35,721 bases of DNA, from the NCBI GenBank assembly GCA_036399815.1, contig DASWMK010000245.1, positions 1-35,721 of the forward strand, given 5' to 3'. Below, one piece after another: positions 8,217 through 15,880 of this stretch (the first letter of the stretch is position 1; each line of letters opens with the position of its first letter). Source of the DNA: Acidimicrobiales bacterium. Lineage in GTDB: Bacteria > Actinomycetota > Acidimicrobiia > Acidimicrobiales > DASWMK01. The notes below the pieces were generated by a model. The model was not told the origin of the DNA. It saw nothing but the letters and a program-made list of their open reading frames with translations, and ran no database searches. The position numbers were made by a program, and so were the translations under genes.

Positions 8217-8573
8217 ATGAGCGACACCCGACCGAAGACCGACCCCGAGGTCGCCGAGGCCGTCGACGAGACCATCGCCGAGTCCCTCGAGGCCCACGAG
8301 TCCGCCCACCCGAGCGACGGCTTCTACATCGTCGTCGCGCTGATCCTCGCCTTCGTCACCGCGCTCGAGGTCAGCACCTACTTCGTGGACTTCGGCGACG
8401 TCGCCCTGCCCGTGCTCTTCGTCCTCATGGTCATCAAGTTCGCCATGGTGGTGGCGTTCTTCATGCACCTGCGCTTCGACAGCAGCCTGTTCCGGCGGGT
8501 GTTCGTCTCTGGGCTGTTCCTCGCCGTCGGCGTGTACCTCGCCGCCCTCTCGACGTTCCGGTTCTTCGGGTAG
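8217..8573 (+). CDS. Cytochrome c oxidase subunit IV-like small membrane protein
   Basis: A 118-residue protein with a hydrophilic acidic N-terminus of about 35 residues and three hydrophobic helices, including VLFVLMVIKFAMVVAFFMHL. The K-F-x-M-V-V-x-F-F-M-H-L pattern is typical of the prokaryotic oxidase subunit IV (CtaF/COX4-type) family. The ATG at 8217 lies 7 nt after the ctaE stop in the same operon. It is expected to be a small accessory subunit of the caa3 oxidase. Family assignment is good; no catalytic role is expected. Confidence 0.87.
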   Translation: MSDTRPKTDPEVAEAVDETIAESLEAHESAHPSDGFYIVVALILAFVTALEVSTYFVDFGDVALPVLFVLMVIKFAMVVAFFMHLRFDSSLFRRVFVSGLFLAVGVYLAALSTFRFFG

Positions 8574-8577
8574 CCCC

Positions 8578-9489
8578 GTGCTCGCCGTCGCCGCCACCGC
8601 CGACTTCTGGCGGTGGCAGCCGCACCCCGAGGTGTGGCTGCTGGTGGCCGCCCTGGCCGCCGGCTACTGGTACGCCGTGCGGGCCATCGGCCGGCGGGCC
8701 GTCCCCCGGGGCCGCCGGGCGGTGACGACGGGCCAGGTGGCCTGGTTCGCGGGCGCCCTCGTCGTGCTCGAGGTGGCGGCCGACTGGCCGATGCACGACG
8801 TGGCCGAGGAGTACCTCTACAGCGTCCACATGGTCCAGCACCTGCTGCTGACGTTCGTGCTGCCGCCCATGGTCCTCCTCGCCACCCCCGAGTGGCTGGC
8901 CCGCCTGGTCGTCGGCGACGGCAGGGCGTGGCGCTGGGTCAGGCGGCTGGCCAGGCCGGTCGTGGCCGGGCTGGTGTTCAACCTGCTCGTCGCCGTCAGC
9001 CACTGGCCGGCCTTCGTGAACCTGTCGGTGTCGTCGGGCCCGGTCCACTACGGCGCCCACGTGGTGCTCGTCACCGCCGCTCTGCTCATGTGGGTGCCGG
9101 TGGCAGGCCCCTTCCCGGAGCTGCGGATCTCCCTGCCCGGCCAGATGGTCTACCTGTTCCTGATGTCGATCATCCCGACCATCCCGGCGGCGTGGCTGAC
9201 CTTCGCCGACGGCGTGCTGTTCAGCGCCTACGACACGCCGTACCGGCTGTGGGGCGTCACGGTCGCGTCCGACCAGCAGGCGGCCGGGCTGATCATGAAG
9301 CTGGGCGGCGGCGCCTACCTCTGGACCCTGATCACGATGCTGTTCTTCCGCTGGGCGGCCCGCCACTACGAGGCCGACAAGGCCGGCGTGCCCCTCTCCG
9401 AGCGCGACGTGCTCACCTGGGAGGAGGTGAAGGCGGAGCTCGACCGGCTCGGCCCCGCGCCCCGCCCCACTACTCCCAACGGAAGCTGA
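8578..9489 (+). CDS. ctaG: Cytochrome c oxidase assembly protein, CtaG (caa3) family
   Basis: A 303-residue membrane protein with seven or more helices. It has the family features WPMHDVAEEYLYSVHMVQHL near residue 65 and a later SHWPAFVNLSVSSGPVHYG. The conserved histidines in HMVQH fit the proposed role of the caa3_CtaG family in copper delivery to the oxidase. The start is GTG at 8578, 4 nt after the subunit IV stop. The 3' end overlaps the convergent ABC permease gene by 20 nt. It closes the oxidase operon, as is common in actinobacteria. Copper insertion is family knowledge, not shown here. Confidence 0.88.
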   Translation: MLAVAATADFWRWQPHPEVWLLVAALAAGYWYAVRAIGRRAVPRGRRAVTTGQVAWFAGALVVLEVAADWPMHDVAEEYLYSVHMVQHLLLTFVLPPMVLLATPEWLARLVVGDGRAWRWVRRLARPVVAGLVFNLLVAVSHWPAFVNLSVSSGPVHYGAHVVLVTAALLMWVPVAGPFPELRISLPGQMVYLFLMSIIPTIPAAWLTFADGVLFSAYDTPYRLWGVTVASDQQAAGLIMKLGGGAYLWTLITMLFFRWAARHYEADKAGVPLSERDVLTWEEVKAELDRLGPAPRPTTPNGS

Positions 9490-10261
9490 CGGCCGCCGCC
9501 ACCGGCGCGAGCACCGCCCAGGCGGCCAGGACCAGCCAGGCCCGGCCCGGCACCCGGCCGGCGGCGCCGATCGCCGCCTGGAGCACGTCGGACAGCGCCG
9601 CCGCGGGCAGCGCCCTGGCCACGGCCCTGAGGCCGCCCGGCAGCTCGGCGAGCGGCACGACCATGCCGCCGAGGAGGAGCAGCACGAGGTAGAGGCCGTT
9701 CGCGGCGGCCAGCGTGACCTCGGCCCGGAGAGCGCCGGCCATCAGGAGCCCGAGGCCGGCGAAGGCCACGGTGGCGAGGAGGACGGCGGCGACGGCCGTC
9801 GCGACCCCGGAGGCGTCGGCGTCCCAGCCGAGGGCGAGGGCGACGGGGACGAGGACGGCGACCTGCACGGCCTCGACGGCGAGGACGGCCGCCGTCTTGG
9901 CGGCGAGGAGCGCCGGGCGCCCGAGCGGGGTGGACCCCAGCCGCTTGAGCACGCCGTACTGGCGCTCGAACCCGGTGGCGATGGCCACGCTCACCATCGC
10001 CGTCGACATCACGGCCAGGGCGAGCACGCCGGGGGCGAGGAAGTCGACGGGGTCGTCGACGACGGCGTCGGTGGGCAGCACGTCGACAAGCGAGAAGAAG
10101 GCGAGCAGCACGACCGGGATGCCGAGGGTCAGCAGCAGTGACTCCCCGCGCCGCAGGGTCAGCACCACCTCCATGCGGGCATGCGCCAGGAGCCCCCTCA
10201 CCGGCCGCCCCCGCCGACGCGGCCCCGGCTTGCTCCGCCGGGCGGCCTCACCCGCCGCCAC
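9470..10261 (-). CDS. ABC-2 type transporter permease
   Basis: A 263-residue membrane protein with about six helices after a basic N-terminus. The segment GFERQYGVLKRLGSTPLGRP is typical of ABC-2 permeases that pair with drug- or lipid-export ATPases. It overlaps the end of the upstream ATPase gene by 14 nt, so the two form one operon and one exporter. The start may lie further in: a second Met (MEVVLTLRRGE, near residue 30) would also give a complete domain. It is convergent with ctaG and the two coding ends overlap by 20 nt. The substrate cannot be told from sequence; proximity to the oxidase genes is suggestive only. Confidence 0.85.
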   Translation of the reverse strand: MAAGEAARRSKPGPRRRGRPVRGLLAHARMEVVLTLRRGESLLLTLGIPVVLLAFFSLVDVLPTDAVVDDPVDFLAPGVLALAVMSTAMVSVAIATGFERQYGVLKRLGSTPLGRPALLAAKTAAVLAVEAVQVAVLVPVALALGWDADASGVATAVAAVLLATVAFAGLGLLMAGALRAEVTLAAANGLYLVLLLLGGMVVPLAELPGGLRAVARALPAAALSDVLQAAIGAAGRVPGRAWLVLAAWAVLAPVAAAVSFRWE

Positions 10262-11150
10262 CGCCGGTGAGGCGGAGGAACACGTCCTCCAGGCGCTGGC
10301 GGCCGGCCCGGAGGTCGGCGATGGGCAGGTCCCGCTCGGCCAGCCAGGCGGTGAGGGCGGCGACGGCGGCCGGGGTCGGCGCCGCCGCCACCACGTACTC
10401 GCCGGGGGTCGCCTCCCGCACGGGCGCGCCGAGCACGCCGGCCAGGGCGCCGACGTCGAGGCCGGGCGCGGCGCCGAACCGCCACTCGTCGCCGCCGGCC
10501 CGGAGGTCGGCCGGCCGGCCGTCGGCCACCAGCCGCCCCCGGTCCACGATCACCACCCGGTCGGCCAGCCGCTCGGCGTCGTCGAGCTCGTGGGTGGTCA
10601 GCACCACGCACACCCCCCGGTCCCGCAGGTCCCGCACGACCTGGCGCACGACCTGGCGGCCGGCCACGTCGACCCCGGCCGTCGGCTCGTCGAGGAACGC
10701 CACCCTCGGCCGCCCCACGAGGGCGAGGGCGAGGGACAGCCGCTGCTGCTCGCCACCCGACAGCTGGCGCCAGGTCGCCCTGGCCCGGCCGGCCAGCCCG
10801 ACCCGCTCGAGCAGCGCGTCCGGGTCCTCGGGGTCGTCGTGGTAGGCGGCGAACAGGCGCACGGCCTCGGCGGCCCGGATGCCGGGCTGCACCCCGCCCC
10901 GCTGGAGCATCACGCCGATCCGCCGGGTGAGCGCGGCGTGGTCCCGCACGGGGTCGAGCCCGTCGACCCGCACCGTCCCCGAGGTCGGCCGCCGGTACCC
11001 CTCGAGGGTCTCGACCGTCGTCGTCTTGCCGGCGCCGTTCGGCCCGAGCAGGGCCAGCACCTGCCCGGCCTCGGCGGTGAACGACAGGCCGTCGACGGCG
11101 ACGACGTCGCCGTAGCGGACGGTCAGGTCGGCGACCTCGACGGCCGGCAT
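10248..11150 (-). CDS. ABC transporter ATP-binding protein (ABC-2 exporter)
   Basis: A 300-residue ATPase with Walker A GPNGAGKTTT near residue 35, Q-loop MLQRGG, signature LSGGEQQRLSLALAL, Walker B VAFLDEPTAGVD and the switch His in TTHELDD. After about residue 215 it carries a C-terminal regulatory domain typical of CcmA/DrrA-like exporters. The ATG at 11150 is 8 nt beyond TACGGT (11164-11159), a -10-like hexamer, and no Shine-Dalgarno sequence is present. The gene diverges from serS within a 56-bp shared promoter region. It supplies energy to the permease encoded at 9470-10261. Confidence 0.92.
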   Translation of the reverse strand: MPAVEVADLTVRYGDVVAVDGLSFTAEAGQVLALLGPNGAGKTTTVETLEGYRRPTSGTVRVDGLDPVRDHAALTRRIGVMLQRGGVQPGIRAAEAVRLFAAYHDDPEDPDALLERVGLAGRARATWRQLSGGEQQRLSLALALVGRPRVAFLDEPTAGVDVAGRQVVRQVVRDLRDRGVCVVLTTHELDDAERLADRVVIVDRGRLVADGRPADLRAGGDEWRFGAAPGLDVGALAGVLGAPVREATPGEYVVAAAPTPAAVAALTAWLAERDLPIADLRAGRQRLEDVFLRLTGGGGG

Positions 11151-11158
11151 GGCGGGTC

Positions 11159-11164
11159 ACCGTA
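11159..11164 (-). promoter_or_regulatory. Putative -10 element for the ABC exporter operon
   Basis: TACGGT on the minus strand ends 8 nt before the ATG at 11150. There is no Shine-Dalgarno sequence, suggesting a leaderless transcript. Confidence 0.45.
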
Positions 11165-11194
11165 CCGGCCGGCGGCGGCCCCGACGGGGGCGGG

Positions 11195-11200
11195 TACCGT
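11195..11200 (+). promoter_or_regulatory. Putative -10 element for serS
   Basis: TACCGT ends 6 nt before the serS GTG at 11207, which lacks a Shine-Dalgarno sequence. This is the spacing of a leaderless start. It is back-to-back with the promoter for the divergent ABC exporter. Confidence 0.5.
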
Positions 11201-11206
11201 TGCCCG

Positions 11207-12496
11207 GTGCTCGACGTCCGCCGCATCCGCAACGACCCCGACGAGGTCAGGAAGGCGCTGGCCCGCCGGCACGACGGCAGCGACGCGGACGTCGACCGGG
11301 TGCTCGACCTGGACCGCCGGCGCCGCGAGGCGGTGGCCGAGCGCGACGCCCTGCGGGCCGAGGTGAAGGCCATCTCCCAGGAGGTGGGCCGCCTCCGCCG
11401 CGAGGGGGCCGTCGAGGAGGCCGAGCGGCGGGCGGCGGAGAGCGCCGGGGTCGGGGACCGGGTGACCGAGCGGGACCGGGAGGTCGACGCCCTCGACCGC
11501 GAGCTGCGGGACCTGCTGCTGCGCATCCCGAACACGCCGGCGCCGGAGGCGCCCGACGGCGGGGGCGAGGCCGACAACGTCGTCCTCCGCACCGTCGGCC
11601 ACGACCCCGACGCCTACGGCGAGCACCAGCGGGTGCCCCACTGGGAGATCGCCGCCCGCCTCGGCCTGCTCGACCTCGAGCGGGCGGCCAAGATCTCGGG
11701 GTCGATGTTCGTGATGTACCGCGGCCTCGGCGCCACCCTGAACCGGGCCCTCTGCCAGCTCGCCCTCGACCGCAACGCCGACGCCTTCGAGGAGGTCCGC
11801 CCGCCCCACCTCGTCAGCTCGGCCACCCTCACGGCGTCGGGCCAGCTGCCGAAGTTCGCCGACGACGCCTACCACGTCGAGCGGGACGACCTGTGGGCCA
11901 TCCCGACGGCCGAGGTCCCGCTCACCTCGCTCGCCCGCGACGAGATCCTCCGCGAGGACCAGCTGCCGGTCCGGCTGATGGCCTACACGCCGTGCTACCG
12001 CCGGGAGGCGGGCTCGGCCGGCAAGGACACGCGGGGCCTGCTGCGGTCCCACGAGTTCGACAAGGTCGAGATCCTGGCCCTCGGCACCCCCGAGCAGGGG
12101 CCGACCCTGCTCGACGAGCTGCTGGCCAGGGCCGAGTCCACGATCGCCGCCCTCGGCCTCGCCTACCGCCTGGTCGACATCTGCACGGGCGACCTCGGCC
12201 AGACCCACCACCGCTCGATCGACATCGAGGTCTACGCCCCCGGGTGCGGCCAGTGGCTCGAGGTGTCGTCGGTGTCGTGGTTCTCCGACTACCAGGCGAG
12301 GCGGGCGAACATCCGCTACCGGCCGGCCGGCGGCGGCAGCCCGGTCGTGGCCCACACCCTGAACGGCTCGGCGCTGGCCGTCCCCCGGGTGTGGGCCGCC
12401 CTGGTCGAGACCAACCACCAGCCGGACGGGTCGGTCGCCCTCCCCGAGGTCCTCCACCCGTACCTGCGCGGCGCCACCTCGATCCCGGCCCGCTGA
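11207..12496 (+). CDS. serS: Seryl-tRNA synthetase
   Basis: This cytoplasmic class II synthetase charges tRNA-Ser (and tRNA-Sec where present). The 429-residue length is normal. The N-terminal MLDVRRIRNDPDEVRKAL begins the long antiparallel coiled-coil arm (residues 25-100) that grips the tRNA. The catalytic core has motif 2 in TPCYRREAGSAGKDTRGLLR and motif 3 in NGSALAVPRVWAALVETNHQ. The GTG start is placed 6 nt after a TACCGT -10-like hexamer and matches the expected N-terminus. It is essential and single-domain; I see no T-box or other leader. Confidence 0.97.
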   Translation: MLDVRRIRNDPDEVRKALARRHDGSDADVDRVLDLDRRRREAVAERDALRAEVKAISQEVGRLRREGAVEEAERRAAESAGVGDRVTERDREVDALDRELRDLLLRIPNTPAPEAPDGGGEADNVVLRTVGHDPDAYGEHQRVPHWEIAARLGLLDLERAAKISGSMFVMYRGLGATLNRALCQLALDRNADAFEEVRPPHLVSSATLTASGQLPKFADDAYHVERDDLWAIPTAEVPLTSLARDEILREDQLPVRLMAYTPCYRREAGSAGKDTRGLLRSHEFDKVEILALGTPEQGPTLLDELLARAESTIAALGLAYRLVDICTGDLGQTHHRSIDIEVYAPGCGQWLEVSSVSWFSDYQARRANIRYRPAGGGSPVVAHTLNGSALAVPRVWAALVETNHQPDGSVALPEVLHPYLRGATSIPAR

Positions 12497-12533
12497 CGTT
12501 CTGAACCGCCCATCCGGGGGGAAGACGGAGGGC

Positions 12534-13085
12534 GTGGACACGGACGCAACCGGAACCGACCTCGCCGAGCTGATCGCCGCCGACCACCGGGCCGTCGAGG
12601 CGCTGTTCGACCGGCTCGACGCGGACGCCGGCGACCGCAAGGAGGTCGTCCAGGAGCTCGTCAAGGCGCTCTCCCGGCACGCGGTCGCCGAGGAGCAGGT
12701 GGTGTACCCCGCCCTGCGGGCCGCCGAGGGGGGCGACCTGCTGGCCGACCACGCCATCGACGAGCACCAGGTGGTCAAGGACGCGCTGAACCGCGTGGAC
12801 GGGGGCAAGCCCGACGACGAGAACGTGGCGTCGTCGCTGACGACGGTGATGGAGGAGGTCCGCCTCCACGCCAACCGGGAGGAGGCCGAGCTGCTGCCGG
12901 CCCTCCGCGCCGCGGTCGGCGACGAGCGGATGGTCGAGCTCGGGCGGGCCTACGTGGAGGCGAGGGACAAGGCCCCGACCCGGCCCCACCCCCACGCCCC
13001 GAACACGCCGCCCGGCAACGTCGTGGCCGGCGCCGTCGCCGCGCCCGTCGACAAGGTGCGGGACAAGCTCACCGGCCGGGACTGA
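12534..13085 (+). CDS. Hemerythrin-like (HHE) domain protein
   Basis: A 183-residue soluble protein whose first 140 residues form a four-helix HHE domain. His and Glu residues sit at helix positions expected for a diiron site: ADHRAVEALF, SRHAVAEEQVVYPAL, DHAIDEHQVVK and LHANREEAELLPAL. HHE proteins bind oxygen or iron, or sense oxidative or nitrosative stress; which applies here is unclear. The last 40 residues are Pro/Ala-rich and end in a basic segment. The start is GTG at 12534, with a purine-rich GACGGAGGG just upstream. It is convergent with the Fur-family regulator, with 12 bp between the stops. Confidence 0.85.
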   Translation: MDTDATGTDLAELIAADHRAVEALFDRLDADAGDRKEVVQELVKALSRHAVAEEQVVYPALRAAEGGDLLADHAIDEHQVVKDALNRVDGGKPDDENVASSLTTVMEEVRLHANREEAELLPALRAAVGDERMVELGRAYVEARDKAPTRPHPHAPNTPPGNVVAGAVAAPVDKVRDKLTGRD

Positions 13086-13097
13086 GCCGGCCGCCGC

Positions 13098-13538
13098 TCA
13101 CAGCCCGCCGGCGCAGGCCCCGCACCGGCCGACGATGGCGAAGTGGTGGCCGGTGACCTCGAAGCCGTGCTCGGCCCGCAGGCGGGCGGCGAGGTCGTCG
13201 AGGACGTCGAGGGGCAGCTCGACGACGGCGCCGCACCGGTCGCACACCGCGTGGTGGTGCAGCTCGGCGGTCAGGTGGTACACGGACGGTCCGTGCCCGA
13301 GGTGGACGTGGACGACCACGCCGGCCGCCTCGAACACGTCGAGGCTGCGGTAGACGGTCGACAGGTGGATCTCGGGGTGGCGGGAGCGGACCCTCGCCGC
13401 CACCTCCTCGGCGGTGAGGTGGTGGTCGCCGCCGGCGAGGAACGCCTCCAGCACGGCGCGGCGCGCCCGGGTGACGCGGCCGCCGCCGCCGCGCACCCGC
13501 TCGAGGAGGTCGTCGAGGGCCGGCCCCGCCTGCGGCAT
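13098..13538 (-). CDS. Fur-family metalloregulator, Nur-like (nickel-responsive candidate)
   Basis: A 146-residue Fur-family repressor with an N-terminal winged helix (STVYRSLDVFEAAGVV) and a C-terminal metal-binding domain. The structural zinc pairs are C99-x2-C102 and C139-x2-C142. The stretch V-H77-V-H79-L-G-H82-G, then YHL and HHHAVC, and the ending HHFAIVGRC resemble, from memory, the nickel site of Streptomyces Nur (HAHLGHG, YHL and KHFAIFGRC). A Nur-box-like palindrome stands before the nickel/cobalt transporter at 30667, consistent with this assignment. The ATG at 13538 is 7 nt beyond TAGCCT, whose first three bases are the stop of the preceding gene. A general Fur or Zur role remains possible. 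Confidence 0.7.
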   Translation of the reverse strand: MPQAGPALDDLLERVRGGGGRVTRARRAVLEAFLAGGDHHLTAEEVAARVRSRHPEIHLSTVYRSLDVFEAAGVVVHVHLGHGPSVYHLTAELHHHAVCDRCGAVVELPLDVLDDLAARLRAEHGFEVTGHHFAIVGRCGACAGGL

Positions 13539-13545
13539 GGGCGCC

Positions 13546-13551
13546 AGGCTA
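13546..13551 (-). promoter_or_regulatory. Putative -10 for the Nur-like gene, overlapping the upstream stop codon
   Basis: TAGCCT on the minus strand ends 7 nt before the ATG at 13538. Its TAG (13551-13549) is also the stop codon of the membrane protein gene at 13549-14127. No Shine-Dalgarno sequence is present. Confidence 0.45.
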
Positions 13552-14127
13552 GATGGCGACGGCCAGCCAGGCGGCCGCCGCGGCGAGCGCGACCATCACC
13601 AGGTTGAGCCGGCGGGCGGCACCGGCCCGCCCCGAGAACACGTCCATGGCCCGGCCGGGGTCGCCCGGGTCGCCGCCCCTGAGCACCTCGGCGGCGAGCG
13701 CCAGGCGGGCCGCCCCGTACAGGGCGCCGGCGGCGACCGCCGCCGCCGGCCCGGCGACGAGCAGGCCGGCGGCGAGGAGCAGGAACGCCGAGTAGGGCAC
13801 GAGGGTGACCACGCCGGCGCCGAGCTGGACGCCGGAGAGGAAGAAGTAGCCCCGCACGTCGCCGGCCATCCCGAGCCGGCGGCCGACCTGGCGGTTCAGG
13901 CCGTAGCGCCGGCCGGGGTCGCGCACGGTGAGGACGAGCACCGCCGTGGCGGCCACGGCGAGCACGGCGGCCGGGTGGTCGTCGAGGCCGACGGCCCAGC
14001 CGGCGAGGCCGAGGGCGGCGCCGAGCAGCGCGCCGCCGACGGCACCGCCGGCCACGAGCAGGCCGACGGCGGCGCCGGTCGAGAGGGGGAGGGTCCTCGC
14101 ACGGAGGGCCAGGGCGGCCATGCCCAT
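13549..14127 (-). CDS. Multi-pass membrane protein of unknown function
   Basis: A 192-residue, Ala/Leu/Gly-rich protein with about five hydrophobic helices and a short polar loop (RDPGRRYGLNRQVGRRLG, near residue 75). I do not recognise the family. It lies downstream of, and in the same direction as, the MauE/MauD/Cys-rich cluster, with a 92-nt gap after the Cys-rich gene, so it may or may not belong to that unit. The start could be ATG at 14127 or the ATG at 14121. Its TAG stop doubles as the start of the -10 element of the Nur-like gene. The continuous open frame and codon bias support a real gene. Confidence 0.6.
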   Translation of the reverse strand: MGMAALALRARTLPLSTGAAVGLLVAGGAVGGALLGAALGLAGWAVGLDDHPAAVLAVAATAVLVLTVRDPGRRYGLNRQVGRRLGMAGDVRGYFFLSGVQLGAGVVTLVPYSAFLLLAAGLLVAGPAAAVAAGALYGAARLALAAEVLRGGDPGDPGRAMDVFSGRAGAARRLNLVMVALAAAAAWLAVAI

Positions 14128-14219
14128 GTTGGTGATTCAGGGCGCGTGGGCGGTGACCAGCGCGGCGCCGGCGGCGAGGATCGTGACCGTGAGCAGGGCG
14201 CCCAACGGCGCTCAGCCGC

Positions 14220-14630
14220 TCAGCAGGACCCGGGCGGGCCCGAGCAGGTCCGGACGTACTTGCGGCAGCCGCACTCGTTGGCGCCGCAGTAGCAGTCGCA
14301 GCACTTGTACCAGCCCCGCGACGACCCGTCGAAGTTCGGGCACTCCTTCGTGCACCAGCAGGCGTCCGGGTAGTACCGGTAGTTGTACGTGCACGGCGGG
14401 CGGCACCGCCAGCCCTTGCACTGGTTCTGCGGGTCGCAGTAGCCGATCCCGGGCGGGAAGCAATAGCAGGCCTGCTCCGGGTTCGGGCAGCTGCCGGTGG
14501 CGCCCGACCGCCCGGTCATCGCCGCCCAGGACGTGGCCGCGAGGAACCCCGTCTCGGCGGCCCTGCGCAGGAAGTGGCGGCGGTCGATGCCTCGTGCGAG
14601 GCGCTCGCCGACCGAGTCGAGGTCGGCCAT
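14220..14630 (-). CDS. Tat-exported protein with 18 cysteines (methylamine-dehydrogenase light-chain-like context)
   Basis: A 136-residue protein. Residues 1-46 look like a twin-arginine signal (DRRHFLRRAAETG, then a hydrophobic stretch), so it is probably exported folded. The mature part of about 90 residues holds 18 Cys (48, 55, 57, 65, 71, 76, 80, 91, 93, 97, 110, 111, 113, 115, 120, 122, 129, 136), many Tyr, Pro and Gly, and three Trp (74, 92, 107). The Trp lie beside cysteines, as in CKGWRC, CWC and GWYKCC. It follows MauE-like and MauD-like genes, which in mau operons serve export and disulfide formation of the Cys-rich MauA light chain bearing a tryptophan-derived quinone. I see no convincing MauA similarity beyond style. 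The start is supported by GGGGGAG upstream. Function unknown. Confidence 0.8.
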   Translation of the reverse strand: MADLDSVGERLARGIDRRHFLRRAAETGFLAATSWAAMTGRSGATGSCPNPEQACYCFPPGIGYCDPQNQCKGWRCRPPCTYNYRYYPDACWCTKECPNFDGSSRGWYKCCDCYCGANECGCRKYVRTCSGPPGSC

Positions 14631-14644
14631 GTCTCCCCCTGGCG

Positions 14645-15211
14645 CTAGGTCGTGCGGGGCGTGAGGGTAGCCGCGAGGTCGGCCCGCCCGCCGGACTCCA
14701 GCAGGTGGGCGAGGCCCTCGGGCGACGAGCACACGCCCTTGGCCGCCACCTCGCCGTCGTGGACCAGGAAGGCGAACGGGGTGACGCGGACGAGGAACCG
14801 GTCGAACAGGTCGTGGGCCTCGCTGACGACGGTGGTGGCGCTCGGGAACAGCCCGCTCACGTGCTCGTTCTCGATCGGCCCTCCCTCGGCGACGACCACG
14901 ACCTCGAGCTGCCGGTCCCGGCCCCGGCGGGCGAGGTCGTTCACGAGCGGGGCCATGGCCTCGCACGGCTCGCAGCCAGGGGCGGCGAAGTAGAGGACGG
15001 CGTCGGTGCCGTCGGCCGCCCACGCCGTGCGGCGCCCGTCGCGGTCCATGCCGTCGAGGGCCGGGGCCCGGCTGCCGAGCCCGAGCCCGTCGCGGGAGTG
15101 GCCGGCGGCCGTGCCGATGGCCGCCAGCCCGAAGTGGCGGAGCACGAGCAGCAGGGCGACGCCCTGCACGACGACGACGACCCAGAGCACCACGTAGGAC
15201 GCCCAGAACAC
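14645..15211 (-). CDS. MauD-like membrane-anchored thioredoxin-fold protein
   Basis: A 188-residue protein with one N-terminal transmembrane helix (FWASYVVLWVVVVVQGVALL) and an extracytoplasmic thioredoxin-like domain. The active site is C80-E-P-C83 in YFAAPGCEPCEAMAPLV, with the cis-proline region VTPFAFLVHDG later. This layout matches MauD and related disulfide-handling proteins. The GTG start at 15211 is preceded by GAGGAGGGGGG; upstream codons in the same frame would add a non-hydrophobic extension and overlap mauE. It lies 13 nt after the MauE-like gene and 14 nt before the Cys-rich gene, so it most likely forms or isomerises disulfides in that protein. Confidence 0.85.
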   Translation of the reverse strand: MFWASYVVLWVVVVVQGVALLLVLRHFGLAAIGTAAGHSRDGLGLGSRAPALDGMDRDGRRTAWAADGTDAVLYFAAPGCEPCEAMAPLVNDLARRGRDRQLEVVVVAEGGPIENEHVSGLFPSATTVVSEAHDLFDRFLVRVTPFAFLVHDGEVAAKGVCSSPEGLAHLLESGGRADLAATLTPRTT

Positions 15212-15224
15212 CCTGCCCCCCTCC

Positions 15225-15752
15225 TCAGGCGGTCGCCTCGTCCGGCAGCCGCTTGAGCAGCGCCGGCCAGGCGAGGACGACACCATACGTGCCCCACAGG
15301 GCGAGGACGGCCCCGGTGACGAACAGCAGCGCCGACCCGCTCGGCTCGACCGGGAGGTCGCCGGCGTCGCCGGGGAGGCAGGCGGCCGCCACCGCGGCCA
15401 TCGCCGCGTTGCGGGCCAGCGCCGGCCCGAGGCGGGTCCCGGCGTCGCTGCCGAAGCAGCGGCACGGCACCTTCAGCCGCCGCCGGTGCAGGCTGACCAG
15501 CCAGGCGGAGAAGGCGGCGAGCAGGGCGAGGACGGCGACGAGGGCGACCCGCTGGCTGGCCCGGGTGCCGACGACCAGCCCGGCGGCGGCAAGGACCTCG
15601 ACGGCGGGGACCGCCGCGCCGGCCGCGGCCGCGACCGCGCCGAGGCCGCCGGCCCGCAGGACGGCGACGAAGCGCTCCCGGTCGAAGAACTTGGTGGCCG
15701 CCGCGTACGCGAAGGCCACGGCCAGTGCAGCCACCCCTGCCGCCCGCAACAT
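15225..15752 (-). CDS. MauE/DoxX-family redox-associated membrane protein
   Basis: A 175-residue membrane protein with four or five helices and the MauE-type loop VPC97RC99FGS, whose CxC pair probably shuttles electrons or disulfides across the membrane to the MauD-like partner. The N-terminus AYAAATKFFDRERFVAVLRA is typical of the family. The ATG at 15752 is the first gene of a leftward cluster (MauE-like, MauD-like, Cys-rich protein). It diverges from the betaine transporter operon. No dehydrogenase heavy chain (mauB) is seen nearby, so this is not a standard methylamine dehydrogenase locus. Confidence 0.83.
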   Translation of the reverse strand: MLRAAGVAALAVAFAYAAATKFFDRERFVAVLRAGGLGAVAAAAGAAVPAVEVLAAAGLVVGTRASQRVALVAVLALLAAFSAWLVSLHRRRLKVPCRCFGSDAGTRLGPALARNAAMAAVAAACLPGDAGDLPVEPSGSALLFVTGAVLALWGTYGVVLAWPALLKRLPDEATA

Positions 15753-15775
15753 TGGTGAACATCCTGCTACAGGAG

Positions 15776-15804
15776 TTGGCGGGCCAGGGGGCGGGGGCTA
15801 CCCT
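15776..15804 (+). promoter_or_regulatory. Putative promoter of the betaine/choline transporter operon
   Basis: A -35-like TTGGCG (15776-15781) and a -10-like TACCCT (15799-15804) are separated by 17 bp. Transcription from here would give a leader of about 70 nt before the short ORF at 15881. Confidence 0.45.
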
Positions 15805-15839
15805 GCCGCCGGGCAAGACCCAGGGTGCGACGAGCGCAT

Positions 15840-15876
15840 CCGACGGGCGTCGGGGCCGCGGCCAACCGCGGGGAGG
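15840..15876 (+). promoter_or_regulatory. Leader hairpins adjoining the Shine-Dalgarno sequence of a leader ORF
   Basis: Two small stems occur: CCGAC (15840-15844) with GTCGG (15849-15853), and CCGCGG (15856-15861) with CCGCGG (15866-15871). The second runs into the Shine-Dalgarno sequence GGGGAGG (15870-15876), so folding could limit ribosome access. Regulatory function is inference. Confidence 0.35.
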
Positions 15877-15880
15877 CACC

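Noticed and set aside
14128-14219. Hydrophobic 22-codon ORF on the minus strand starting TTG after the Cys-rich gene
   Set aside because: It relies on a rare TTG start with no good ribosome site, and its composition is what random GC-rich DNA gives. Conservation would be needed to accept it.
14220-14630. Calling the Cys-rich protein a methylamine dehydrogenase light chain
   Set aside because: Only the signal type, cysteine richness and MauD/MauE context agree. I see no alignable MauA motifs and no heavy-chain gene, so the name would overstate the evidence.
15753-15880. Possible c-di-AMP (ydaO-type) riboswitch before the osmolyte transporter
   Set aside because: Such a switch would suit the genes, and an ATCCGAC-like stretch exists, but the conserved GACAGCTAACC-type segment and the expected length are missing. 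A covariance search with the Rfam ydaO model would settle it.
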